A DNA stretch of 64,000 bases, taken from Siphonodentalium dalli (lineage: Eukaryota > Mollusca > Scaphopoda > Gadilida > Siphonodentaliidae). The DNA lies in NCBI GenBank assembly GCA_032622095.1, contig CP136066.1, positions 41,305,835 to 41,369,834 on the forward strand, read 5' to 3'. Below the pieces are notes generated by a model. The model worked only from the letters and a program-made list of their open reading frames with translations, was not told where the DNA came from and searched no databases. Positions 46,457 to 59,900 of this stretch are shown here, piece after piece; the first letter of the stretch is position 1; each line of letters begins with the position of its first letter. A program made the position numbers and the translations under genes.

Positions 46457-49400
46457 TAATATTCAATAATGCAGCCGACATCCCAACACTAGCACCGTAA
46501 GTATAATACTCAATAATGCAGCTGACATCCCAATGCTAGCACCGTAAGTATAATATTCAAAAATGAGTCTGACTTTGTAGGGCTAGCACCGTAAGTATAA
46601 TATTCAATAATGCAGCCGACATTCCAATGATAGCACCGTAAGTATATTATTCAATAATGAATCCGACATCCCAATGCTACCACTGTAAGCATAATATTCA
46701 ATAATGAAGCCAACATCCTAATGCTAGCGCTGTAAGTATAATATTCAATAATGAAGCTGACATCACAATACTAGGGCCATAAGTATATTATTCAATAATG
46801 ATGCCAACATCCCAATGCTAGCGACGTCAGTATAATATTCAATAATGAAGCCGACATCACAGTACTAGGGCCATAAGTATATTATTCAATAATTAAGCCA
46901 ACAAATCAATGCTAGCGCCGTAAGTATCATATTCAATAATAAAGCCGACATCACAATACTAGCGCCATAAGTATAATATTCAATAATGAAGCCGATATCG
47001 CAATACTAGCGCCATTAGTATAATATTCAATAATGAAGCCGACATCACAATACTAGCACCATAAGTATATTATTCAATAATGCAGCCAACATCCCAATGC
47101 TAGCGCCATAAGTAAAATATTCAATAATGAAGCCGATATCCCAACGCTAGCACTGTAAGTATAATATTCAATAATGAAGCCGATATCCCAACGCTAGCAC
47201 CGTAAGTATAATATTCAATAATGCAGCCGTCATCCCAACACTAGCACCGTAAGTTTAATATTCAATAATGAAGCCGATATCCCAACGCTAGCACCGTAAG
47301 TATAATATTCAATAATGAAGCCGATATCCCAACCCTGGCACCGTAAGTATAATACTCAATAATGCAGCCGACATCCCAACACTAGCACCGTAAGTATAAT
47401 ATTCAATAATGAAGCCGATATCCCAACGCTAGCACCGTAAGTATAATATTCAATAATGAAGCCGATATCCCAACACTGGCACCGTAAGTATAATACTCAA
47501 TAATGCAGCCGACATCCCAACACTAGCACCGTAAGTATAATATTGAATAATGAAGCCGATATCCCGACACTAGCACCGTAAGTATAATATTAAATAATGC
47601 AGCCAACATCCCAACACTGGCACCGTGAGTATAATATTCAATAATGCAGCCGACATCCCAACACTGGCACCGTAAGTATGATATTAAATAATGCAGCCGA
47701 CATCCCAACACTAGCACCGTAAGTATAATATTAAATAATGCAACCGACATCCCAACACTGGCACCGTAAGAATAATATTCAATAATGCAGCCGACATCCC
47801 AACACTGGCACCGTATGTATAATATTCAATAATGCAGCGGACATCCCAACACTGGCACCGTAAGTATAATATTCAATAATGCAGCCGACATCCCAACACT
47901 GGCACCGTAAGTATAATATTAAATAATGCAGCCGACATCCCAACACTGGCACCGTAAGTATAATATTCAATAATGCAGCTGACATCCCAACACTGGCACC
48001 GTAAGTATAATATTCAATAATGCAGCCGACATCCCAACACTAGCACCGTAAGTATAATATTAAATAATGCAGCCGACATTCCAACACTGGCACCGTAAGT
48101 ATAATATTCAATAATACAGCCGACATCCCAACACTGGCACCGTAAGTATAATATTCAATAATGCAGCCGTCATCCGAACACTGGCACCCTAAGTATAATA
48201 TTCAATAATGAAGCGACATCCCAACACTGGCACCGTTGGTATAATATTCAATAATGCAGCGACATCCCAACACTACCACCCTAAGTATAATATTCAATAA
48301 TGCAGCCAACTTCCGAATTCTAGCACGGTAAGTATACTATTCAATAATGAAACCGATATCCCAACACTATCGCCATAAGTATAATATTCAATAATACAGC
48401 CGACATCCCAACACTGGCACCGTAAGTATAATATTCAATAATGCAGCCGACATCCGAACACTGGCACCCTAAGTATAATATTCAATAATGAAGCGACATC
48501 CCAACACTGGCACCGTTGGTATAATATTCAATAATGCACCGACATCCCAACACTACCACCCTAAGTATAATATTCAATAATGCAGCCAACTTCCGAATTC
48601 TAGCACGGTAAGTATACTATTCAATAATGAAACCGATATCCCAACACTATCGCCGTAAGTATAATATTCAATAATGCAGCTGACATTCCAATGATAGCAC
48701 CGTAAGTATATTATTCAATAATGAATCCGACATCCCAATGCTACCACTGTAAGCATAATATTCAATAATGAAGCCAACATCCCAATGCTAGCGCTGTAAG
48801 CATAATATTCAATAATGAAGCCAACATCCTAATGCTAGCGCTGTAAGTATAATATTCAATAATGAAGCTGACATCACAATACTAGGGCCATAAGTATATT
48901 ATTCAATAATGATGCCAACATCCCAATGCTAGCGACGTCAGTATAATATTCAATAATGAAGCCGACATCACAGTACTAGGGCCATAAGTATATTATTCAA
49001 TAATTAAGCCAACAAATCAATGCTAGCGCCGTAAGTATCATATTCAATAATAAAGCCGACATCACAATACTAGCGCCATAAGTATAATATTCAATAATGA
49101 AGCCGATATCGCAATACTAGCGCCATTAGTATAATATTCAATAATGAAGCCGACATCACAATACTAGCACCATAAGTATATTATTCAATAATGCAGCCAA
49201 CATCCCAATGCTAGCGCCATAAGTAAAATATTCAATAATGAAGCCGATATCCCAACGCTAGCACTGTAAGTATAATATTCAATAATGAAGCCGATATCCC
49301 AACGCTAGCACCGTAAGTATAATATTCAATAATGCAGCCGTCATCCCAACACTAGCACCGTAAGTTTAATATTCAATAATGAAGCCGATATCCCAACGCT

Positions 49401-50972
49401 AGCACCGTAAGTATAATATTCAATAATGAAGCCGATATCCCAACCCTGGCACCGTAAGTATAATACTCAATAATGCAGCCGACATCCCAACACTAGCACC
49501 GTAAGTATAATATTCAATAATGAAGCCGATATCCCAACGCTAGCACCGTAAGTATAATATTCAATAATGAAGCCGATATCCCAACACTGGCACCGTAAGT
49601 ATAATACTCAATAATGCAGCCGACATCCCAACACTAGCACCGTAAGTATAATATTGAATAATGAAGCCGATATCCCGACACTAGCACCGTAAGTATAATA
49701 TTAAATAATGCAGCCAACATCCCAACACTGGCACCGTGAGTATAATATTCAATAATGCAGCCGACATCCCAACACTGGCACCGTAAGTATGATATTAAAT
49801 AATGCAGCCGACATCCCAACACTAGCACCGTAAGTATAATATTAAATAATGCAACCGACATCCCAACACTGGCACCGTAAGAATAATATTCAATAATGCA
49901 GCCGACATCCCAACACTGGCACCGTATGTATAATATTCAATAATGCAGCGGACATCCCAACACTGGCACCGTAAGTATAATATTCAATAATGCAGCCGAC
50001 ATCCCAACACTGGCACCGTAAGTATAATATTAAATAATGCAGCCGACATCCCAACACTGGCACCGTAAGTATAATATTCAATAATGCAGCTGACATCCCA
50101 ACACTGGCACCGTAAGTATAATATTCAATAATGCAGCCGACATCCCAACACTAGCACCGTAAGTATAATATTAAATAAAGCAGCCGACATTCCAACACTG
50201 GCACCGTAAGTATAATATTCAATAATACAGCCGACATCCCAACACTGGCACCGTAAGTATAATATTCAATAATGCAGCCGACATCCGAACACTGGCACCC
50301 TAAGTATAATATTCAATAATGAAGCGACATCCCAACACTGGCACCGTTGGTATAATATTCAATAATGCAGCGACATCCCAACACTACCACCCTAAGTATA
50401 ATATTCAATAATGCAGCCAACTTCCGAATTCTAGCACGGTAAGTATACTATTCAATAATGAAACCGATATCCCAACACTATCGCCATAAGTATAATATTC
50501 AATAATACAGCCGACATCCCAACACTGGCACCGTAAGTATAATATTCAATAATGCAGCCGACATCCGAACACTGGCACCCTAAGTATAATATTCAATAAT
50601 GAAGCGACATCCCAACACTGGCACCGTTGGTATAATATTCAATAATGCACCGACATCCCAACACTACCACCCTAAGTATAATATTCAATAATGCAGCCAA
50701 CTTCCGAATTCTAGCACGGTAAGTATACTATTCAATAATGAAACCGATATCCCAACACTATCGCCGTAAGTATAATATTCAATAATGCAGCTGACATTCC
50801 AATGATAGCACCGTAAGTATATTATTCAATAATGAATCCGACATCCCAATGCTACCACTGTAAGCATAATATTCAATAATGAAGCCAACATCCCAATGCT
50901 AGCGCTGTAAGTATAATATTCAATAATGAAGCTGACATCACAATACTAGGGCCATAAGTATATTATTCAATA

Positions 50973-51518
50973 ATGATAATAATAATAATAATAATAATAT
51001 TTATATAGCGCCTATCCCCCGCAAGGGGCCCTAAGCGCTTTACACATTATATAAATACACAAGAAATGAACATGGAAAATAATCAATAGATATGTGGAAT
51101 TATATATAATCAGATTTTGTTAGTTTTCTTTGTGTCGGGGTAGCGTCGTCGGAATATGTGAGTTTTTAAAGCAGATCGAAAATCGGTTAGCAAGCAAGAT
51201 TGTCGCATTTCATTTGGTAGAGAGTTCCAAATGTCGGGACAGGCTACAGAGAAAGCTCTGTCGCCGACGGTCAAAAGATTTGCACCTTGAGGGCAGAGAA
51301 GGGACGATTCACCAGAACGAAGTGTTCGCCGGGGAGTGTATGGATATATCAGACTGTTAATATATTCGGGATTCAGAGACAAACATCCGACGGAAACCAA
51401 ATGTTGCTATTTTGAATTGTATCTGATCTTTGATAGGTAGCCAGTGAAGGTCGGCGTGCATGGTTGTTACGCTACAGCCTTTCCTTCTTCGGAGTACAAT
51501 TCTGGCGGCGGTGTCCAA
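50973..51518 (-). mobile_element. 5'-truncated LINE, copy 1, inside the array
   Basis: On the minus strand it ends GCGCTATATAAATATTATTA with (ATT)n, the CR1/L2-type 3' tail, preceded by TGTGTAAAGCGCTTAGGGCC. The coding part is the C-terminus of the reverse transcriptase polyprotein. Duplicated with the array at 53428-53973. Confidence 0.88.
51110..51400 (-). pseudogene. LINE reverse transcriptase C-terminus, broken copy
   Basis: A 96-codon frame ending LTVGDRAFSVACPDIWNSLP then NEMRQSCLLTDFRSALKTHI. G-D-R-A-F-S-V-A-x-P-x-x-W-N-S-L-P...F-x-S-A-L-K-T-H is the standard C-terminal end of CR1/L2-group non-LTR retrotransposon polyproteins. Compared with the second copy it lacks 5 bp in the stretch before PEYINSLIYPY, so the frame upstream is shifted. 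The copy keeps the natural C-terminus (FRRRYPDTKK). It is 5'-truncated and cannot encode an active enzyme. Confidence 0.85.
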
Positions 51519-53427
51519 CATCCCAATGCTAGCGCCGTCAGTATAATATTCAATAATGAAGCCGACATCACAATACTAGGGCCATAAGTATATTATTCAA
51601 TAATTAAGCCAACATCCCAATGTTAGCGCTGTAAGTATCATATTCAATAATGAAGCCGACATCACAATACTAGCGCCATAAGTACAATATTCAATAATGA
51701 AGCCGATATCACAATACTAGCGCCATTAGTATAATATTCAATAATGAAGCCGACATCACAATACTAGCACCATAAGTATATTATTCAATAATGCAGCCAA
51801 CATCCCAATGCTAGCGCCATAAGTAAAATATTCAATAATGAAGCCAACATCACAATACTAGCGCCATTAGTATAATATTCAATAATGAAGCCGATATCCC
51901 AACGCTAGCACTGTAAGTATAATATTCAATAATGAAGCCGATATCCCAACGCTAGCACCGTAAGTATAATATTCAATAATGCAGCCGACATCCCAACACT
52001 AGCACCGTAAGTTTAATATTCAATAATGAAGCCGATATTCCAACGCTAGCACCGTAAGTATAATATTCAATTTGAAGCCGATATCCCAACGCTAGCACCG
52101 TAAGTATAATATTCAATATTGAAGCCGATATCCCAACACTGGCACCGTAAGTATACTACTCAATAATACAGCCGACATCCCAACACTAGCACCGTAAGTA
52201 TAATATTGATTAATGAAGCCGATATCCCGACACTAGCACCGTAAGTATAATATTAAATAATGCAGCCAACATCCCAACACTGGCACCGTGAGTATAATAT
52301 TCAATAATGCAGCCGATATCCCGACACTAGCACTGTAAGTATAATATTCAATAATGAAGCCGACATCACAATACTAGCACCATAAGTATATATTCAATAA
52401 TGCAGCCAACATCACAATACTAGCGCCATTAGTATAATATTCAATAATGAAGCCGATATCCCAACGCTAGCACTGTAAGTATAATATTCAATAATGAAGC
52501 CGATATCCCAACACTGGCACCGTAAGTATAATATTCAATAATGCAGCTGACATCCCAACACTGGCACCGTAAGTATAATATTCAATAATGCAGCCGACAT
52601 CCCAACACTAGCACCGTAAGTATAATATTAAATAATGCAGCCGACATTCCAACACTGGCACCGTAAGTATAATATTCAATAATACAGCCGACATCCCAAC
52701 ACTGGCACCGTAAGTATAATATTCAATAATGCAGCCGACATCCGAACACTGGCACCCTAAGTATAATATTCAATAATGTAGCGACATCCCAACACTGGCA
52801 CCGTTGGTATAATATTCAATAATGCAGCGACATCCCAACACTACCACCCTAAGTATAATATTCAATAATGCAGCCAACTTCCGAATTCTAGCACGGTAAG
52901 TATACTATTCACTAATGAAACCGATATCCCAACACTATCGCCATAAGTATAATATTCAATAATACAGCCGACATCCCAACACTGGCACCGTAAGTATAAT
53001 ATTCAATAATGCAGCCGACATCCGAACACTGGCACCCTAAGTATAATATTCAATAATGAAGCGACATCCCAACACTGGCACCGTTGGTATAATATTCAAT
53101 AATGCACCGACATCCCAACACTACCACCCTAAGTATAATATTCAATAATGCAGCCAACTTCCGAATTCTAGCACGGTAAGTATACTATTCAATAATGAAA
53201 CCGATATCCCAACACTATCGCCGTAAGTATAATATTCAATAATGCAGCTGACATTCCAATGATAGCACCGTAAGTATATTATTCAATAATGAATCCGACA
53301 TCCCAATGCTACCACTGTAAGCATAATATTCAATAATGAAGCCAACATCCCAATGCTAGCGCTGTAAGTATAATATTCAATAATGAAGCTGACATCACAA
53401 TACTAGGGCCATAAGTATATTATTCAA

Positions 53428-53973
53428 TAATGATAATAATAATAATAATAATAATATTTATATAGCGCCTATCCCCCGCAAGGGGCCCTAAGCGCTTTAC
53501 ACATTATATAAATACACAAGAAATGAACATGGAAAATAATCAATAGATATGTGGAATTATATATAATCAGATTTTGTTAGTTTTCTTTGTGTCGGGGTAG
53601 CGTTGTCGGAATATGTGAGTTTTTAAAGCAGATCGAAAATCGGTTAGCAACAAGATTGTCGCATTTCATTTGGTAGAGAGTTCCAAATGTCGGGACAGGC
53701 TACAGAGAAAGCTCTGTCGCCGACGGTCAAAAGATTTGCACCTTGAGGGCAGAGAAGGGACGATTCACCAGAACGAAGTGTTCGCCGGGGAGTGTATGGA
53801 TATATCAGACTGTTAATATATTCGGGAAGGGATTCAGAGACAAACATCCGACGGAAACCAAATGTTGCTATTTTGAATTGTATCTGATCTTTGATAGGTA
53901 GCCAGTGAAGGTCGGCGTGCATGGTTCTTACGCTACAGCCTTTCCTTCTTCGGAGTACAATTCTGGCGGCGGT
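53428..53973 (-). mobile_element. 5'-truncated LINE, copy 2 (duplicated with the array)
   Basis: About 99% the same as copy 1 and with the same junctions to the 47-bp units (TAATGATAATAATAAT on one side, GTGTCCAACATCCC on the other). It therefore arose by block duplication, not by a second insertion. Confidence 0.9.
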
Positions 53974-53982
53974 GTCCAACAT
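53644..53982 (-). pseudogene. LINE reverse transcriptase C-terminus, copy 2
   Basis: A 112-codon frame: LDTAARIVLRRRKGCSVRTM, HADLHWLPIKDQIQFKIATF, then PEYINSLIYPYTPRRTLRSG and GDRAFSVACPDIWNSLPNEM. A-A-R-I-V...D-L-H-W-L-P-I...I-Q-F-K-I is the thumb/connector region of CR1/L2-group reverse transcriptases. A 1-base difference from copy 1 near 53650 (GGTTAGCAACAAG against GGTTAGCAAGCAAG, 2 bp shorter) changes the C-terminal frame. The first Met is encoded partly by the array junction, so it is not a real start. Confidence 0.85.
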
Positions 53983-56900
53983 CCCAATGCTAGCGCCGTC
54001 AGTATAATATTCAATAATGAAGCCGACATCACAATACTAGGGCCATAAGTATATTATTCAATAATTAAGCCAACATCCCAATGTTAGCGCCGTAAGTATC
54101 ATATTCAATAATGAAGCCGACATCACAATACTAGCGCCATAAGTACAATATTCAATAATGAAGCCGATATCACAATAATAGCGCCATTAGTATAATATTC
54201 AATAATGAAGCCGACATCACAATACTAGCACCATAAGTATATTATTCAATAATGCAGCCAACATCCCAATGGTAGCGCCATAAGTAAAATATTCAATAAT
54301 GAAGCCAACATCACAATACTAGCGCCATTATTATAATATTCAATAATGAAGCCGATATCCCAACGCTAGCACTGTAAGTATAATATTCAATAATGAAGCC
54401 GATATCCCAACGTTAGCACCGTAAGTATAATATTCAATAATGCAGCCGACATCCCTACACTAGCACCGTAAGTTTAATATTCAATAATGAAGCCGATATC
54501 CCAACGCTAGCACCGTAAGTATAATATTCAATATTGAAGCCGATATCCCAACACTGGCACCGTAAGTATACTACTCAATAATGCAGCCGACATCCCAACA
54601 CTAGCACCGTAAGTATAATATTGATTAATGAAGCCGATATCCCGACACTAGCACCGTAAGTATAATATTAAATAATGCAGCCAACATCCCAACACTGGCA
54701 CCGTGAGTATAATATTCAATAATGCAGCCGATATCCCGACACTAGCACTGTAAGTATAATATTCAATAATGAAGCCGACATCACAATACTAGCACCATAA
54801 GTATATATTCAATAATGCAGCCAACATCACAATACTAGCGCCATTAGTATAATATTCAATAATGAAGCCGATATCCCAACGCTAGCACTGTAAGTATAAT
54901 ATTCAATAATGAAGCCGATATCCCAACGCTAGCACCGTAAATATAATATTCAATAATGCAGCCGACATCCCAACACTAGCACCGAAAGTTTAATATTCAA
55001 TAATGAAGCCGATATCCCAACGCTAGCACCGTAAGTATAATATTCAATAATGAAGCCGATATCCCAACGCTAGCACCGTAAGTATAATATTCAATATTGA
55101 AGCCGATATCCCAACACTGGCACCGTAAGTATATTACTCAATAATGCAGCCGACATCCCAACACTAGCACCGTAAGTATAATATTGATTAATGAAGCCGA
55201 TATCCCGACACTAGCACCGTAAGTATAATATTAAATAATGCAGCCAACATCCCAACACTGGCACCGTGAGTATAATATTCAATAATGCAGCCGACATCCC
55301 AACACTGGCACCGTAAGTATGATATTAAATAATGCAACCGACATCCCAACACTGGCACCGTAAGAATAATATTCAATAATGCAGCCGACATCCCAACACT
55401 GGCAACGTAAGTATAATATTCAATAATGCAGCGGACATCCCAACACTAGGACCATAAGTATAATATTAAATAATGCAGCCGACATCCCAACACTGGCACC
55501 GTAAGTATAATATTCAATAATGGAGCCGACATCCCAACACTGGCACCGTAAGTATAATATTAAATAATGCAGCCGACATCCCAACACTGGCACCGTAAGT
55601 ATAATATTCAATAATGCAGCTGACATCCCAACACTGGCACCGTAAGTATAATATTCAATAATGCAGCCGACATCCCAACACTAGCACCGTAAGTATAATA
55701 TTAAATAATGCAGCCGACATTCCAACACTGGCACCATAAGTATAATATTCAATAATACAGCCGACATCCCAATACTGGCACTGTAAGTATAATATTCAAT
55801 AATGCAGCCGACATCCGAACACTGGCACCCTAAGTATAATATTCAATAATGAAGCGACATCCCAACACTGGCACCGTTGGTATAATAGTCAATAATGCAC
55901 CGACATCCCAACACTACCACCCTAAGTATAATATTCAATAATGCAGCCAACTTCCGAATTCTAGCACGGTAAGTATACTATTCAATAATGAAACCGATAT
56001 CCCAACACTATCGCCGTAAGTATAATATTCAATAATGATGCCAACATCCCAATGCTAGCGCCGTAAGTATAATATTCAATAATGAAGCCGACATCACAAT
56101 ACTAGGGCCATAAGTATATTATTCAATAATGAAGCCAACATCCCATTGCTCGCGCCGTAAGTATAATATTCAGTAATGAAGCCGACATCACAATACTAGT
56201 GCCATTAGTATAATATTCAATAATGAAGCCGACATCACAATACTAGCACCATAAGTATATATTCAATAATGCAGCCAACATCCCAATGCTAGCGCCATAG
56301 GTATAATATTCAATAATGAAGCTGACATCACAATACTAGCGCCATAATTATAATATTCAATAATGAAGCCGATATCACAATACTAGTGCCATTAGTATAA
56401 TATTCAATAATGAAGCCGACATCACAATACTAGCACCATAAGTATATATTCAATAATGCAGCCAACATCCCAATGCTAGCGCCATAGGTATAATATTCAA
56501 TAATGAAGCTGACATCACAATACTAGCGCCATAAGTATAATATTCAATAATGAAGCCGATATCCCAACGCTAGCACTGTAAGTATAATATTCAATAATGA
56601 AGCAGATAGCCCAATGCTAGCACCGTAAGTATAATATTCAATAATGCCAACGACATCCCAACACAGGCACCGTAAGTATAATATTCAATAATGTAGCTGA
56701 CACCCCAACACTGGCACCATAAGTATAATATTCAATAATGCAGCCGACATCCCAACACTAGCACTGTAAGTATAATATTAAATAATGCAGCCGACAATCC
56801 AACACTGGCACCATAAGTAAAATATTCAATAATACAGCCGACATCCCAACACTGGCACCGTAAGTATAATATTCAATAATGCAGCCGACAACCCAACACT

Positions 56901-59900
56901 GGCACCGTAAGTATAATATTCAATAATGCAGTCGACATCCGAACACTGGCACCCTAAGTATAATATTCAATAATGAAGCTGATATCCCAACACTGGCACA
57001 GTTGGTATAATATTCAATAATGCACCGACATCCCAACACTACCACCCTAAGTATAATATTCAATAATGAAACCGATATCCCAACACTATCGCTGTAAGTA
57101 TAATATTCAATAATGATGCCAACATCCCAGTGCTAGCGCCGTAAGTATAATATTCAATAATGAAGCCGACATCACAATACTAGGGCCATAAGTATATTAT
57201 TCAATAATGAAGCCAACATCCCATTGCTAGCGCCGTAAGTATAATATTCAGTAATGAAGCCGACATCACAATACTAGTGCCATAAGTATAATATTCAATA
57301 ATGAAGCCGATATCACAATACTAGTGCCATTAGTATAATATTCAATAATGAAGCCGACATCACAATACTAGCACCATAAGTATATATTCAATAATGCAGC
57401 CGATATCCCAACGCTAGCACTGTAAGTATAATATTCAATAATGAAGCAGATATCCCAATGCTAGCACCGTAAGTATAATATTCAATAATGCCGACGACAT
57501 CCCAACATTAGCACCGTAAGTTTAATATTCAATAATGAAGCTGATATCCCAATGCTAGCACCGTAAGTATAATATTCAATAATGAAGCCGATATCCCAAA
57601 ACTGGCACCATAAGTATAATACTCAATAATGAAGCCGACATCCCAACACTAGCACCGTAAGTATATATTGAATAATGAAGCCGATATCCCAACGCTAGCA
57701 CCGTAAGTATAATATTCAATAATGAAGCCGATATCCCAACACTGGCACCGTAAGTATAATACTCAATAATGCAGCCGACATCCCAACACTAGCACCGTAA
57801 GTATAATATTAAATAATGCAGCCAACATCCCAACACTGGCCCCGTAAGTATAATATTAAATAATTCAGCCGACATCCGAACACTGGCACCGTAAGTATAA
57901 TATTCAATAATGCAGCCGACATCCCAACACTGGCACCGTAAGTATAATATTCAAAAATGCAGCCGACATCCCAACACTAGCACCGTAAGTATAATAATAA
58001 ATAATGCAGCCGACATCCCAACACTGGCACCGTAAGTATAATATTCAATAATGCAGCCGACATTCCAACACTGGCACCGTAAGTATAATATTCAATAATA
58101 CAGCCGACATCCCAACACTGGCACCGTAAGTATAATATTCAATAATGCAGCCGACATCCCAACACTGGCACCGTAAGTATAATATTCAATAATGCTGCCG
58201 ACATCCGAACACTGGCACCGTAAGTGTAATATTCAATAATGGAGCCGACGTCCCAACACTGGCACCGTAAGTATAATATTCAATAATGTACCGACATCCC
58301 AACACTACCACCCTAAGTATAATATTCAATAATGAAGCCGATATCCCAACGCTAGCACCGTAAGTATAATATTCAATATTGAAGCCGATATCCCAACACT
58401 GGCACCGTAAGTATATTACTCAATAATGCAGCCGACATCCCAACACTAGCACCGTAAGTATAATATTGATTAATGAAGCCGATATCCCGACACTAGCACC
58501 GTAAGTATAATATTAAATAATGCAGCCAACATCCCAACACTGGCACCGTGAGTATAATATTCAATAATGCAGCCGACATCCCAACACTGGCACCGTAAGT
58601 ATGATATTAAATAATGCAACCGACATCCCAACACTGGCACCGTAAGAATAATATTCAATAATGCAGCCGACATCCCAACACTGGCAACGTAAGTATAATA
58701 TTCAATAATGCAGCGGACATCCCAACACTAGGACCATAAGTATAATATTAAATAATGCAGCCGACATCCCAACACTGGCACCGTAAGTATAATATTCAAT
58801 AATGGAGCCGACATCCCAACACTGGCACCGTAAGTATAATATTAAATAATGCAGCCGACATCCCAACACTGGTACCGTAAGTATAATATTCAATAATGCA
58901 GCTGACATCCCAACACTGGCACCGTAAGTATAATATTCAATAATGCAGCCGACATCCCAACACTAGCACCGTAAGTATAATATTAAATAATGCAGCCGAC
59001 ATTCCAACACTGGCACCATAAGTATAATATTCAATAATACAGCCGACATCCCAATACTGGCACTGTAAGTATAATATTCAATAATGCAGCCGACATCCGA
59101 ACACTGGCACCCTAAGTATAATATTCAATAATGAAGCGACATCCCAACACTGGCACCGTTGGTATAATAGTCAATAATGCACCGACATCCCAACACTACC
59201 ACCCTAAGTATAATATTCAATAATGCAGCCAACTTCCGAATTCTAGCACGGTAAGTATACTATTCAATAATGAAACCGATATCCCAACACTATCGCCGTA
59301 AGTATAATATTCAATAATGATGCCAACATCCCAATGCTAGCGCCGTAAGTATAATATTCAATAATGAAGCCGACATCACAATACTAGGGCCATAAGTATA
59401 TTATTCAATAATGAAGCCAACATCCCATTGCTAGCGCCGTAAGTATAATATTCAGTAATGAAGCCGACATCACAATACTAGTGCCATTAGTATAATATTC
59501 AATAATGAAGCCGACATCACAATACTAGCACCATAAGTATATATTCAATAATGCAGCCAACATCCCAATGCTAGCGCCATAGGTATAATATTCAATAATG
59601 AAGCTGACATCACAATACTAGCGCCATAATTATAATATTCAATAATGAAGCCGATATCACAATACTAGTGCCATTAGTATAATATTCAATAATGAAGCCG
59701 ACATCACAATACTAGCACCATAAGTATATATTCAATAATGCAGCCAACATCCCAATGCTAGCGCCATAGGTATAATATTCAATAATGAAGCTGACATCAC
59801 AATACTAGCGCCATAAGTATAATATTCAATAATGAAGCCGATATCCCAACGCTAGCACTGTAAGTATAATATTCAATAATGAAGCAGATAGCCCAATGCT

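Noticed and set aside
51130-51360. 76-codon plus-strand frame inside the LINE
   Set aside because: Antisense shadow of the reverse transcriptase fragment.
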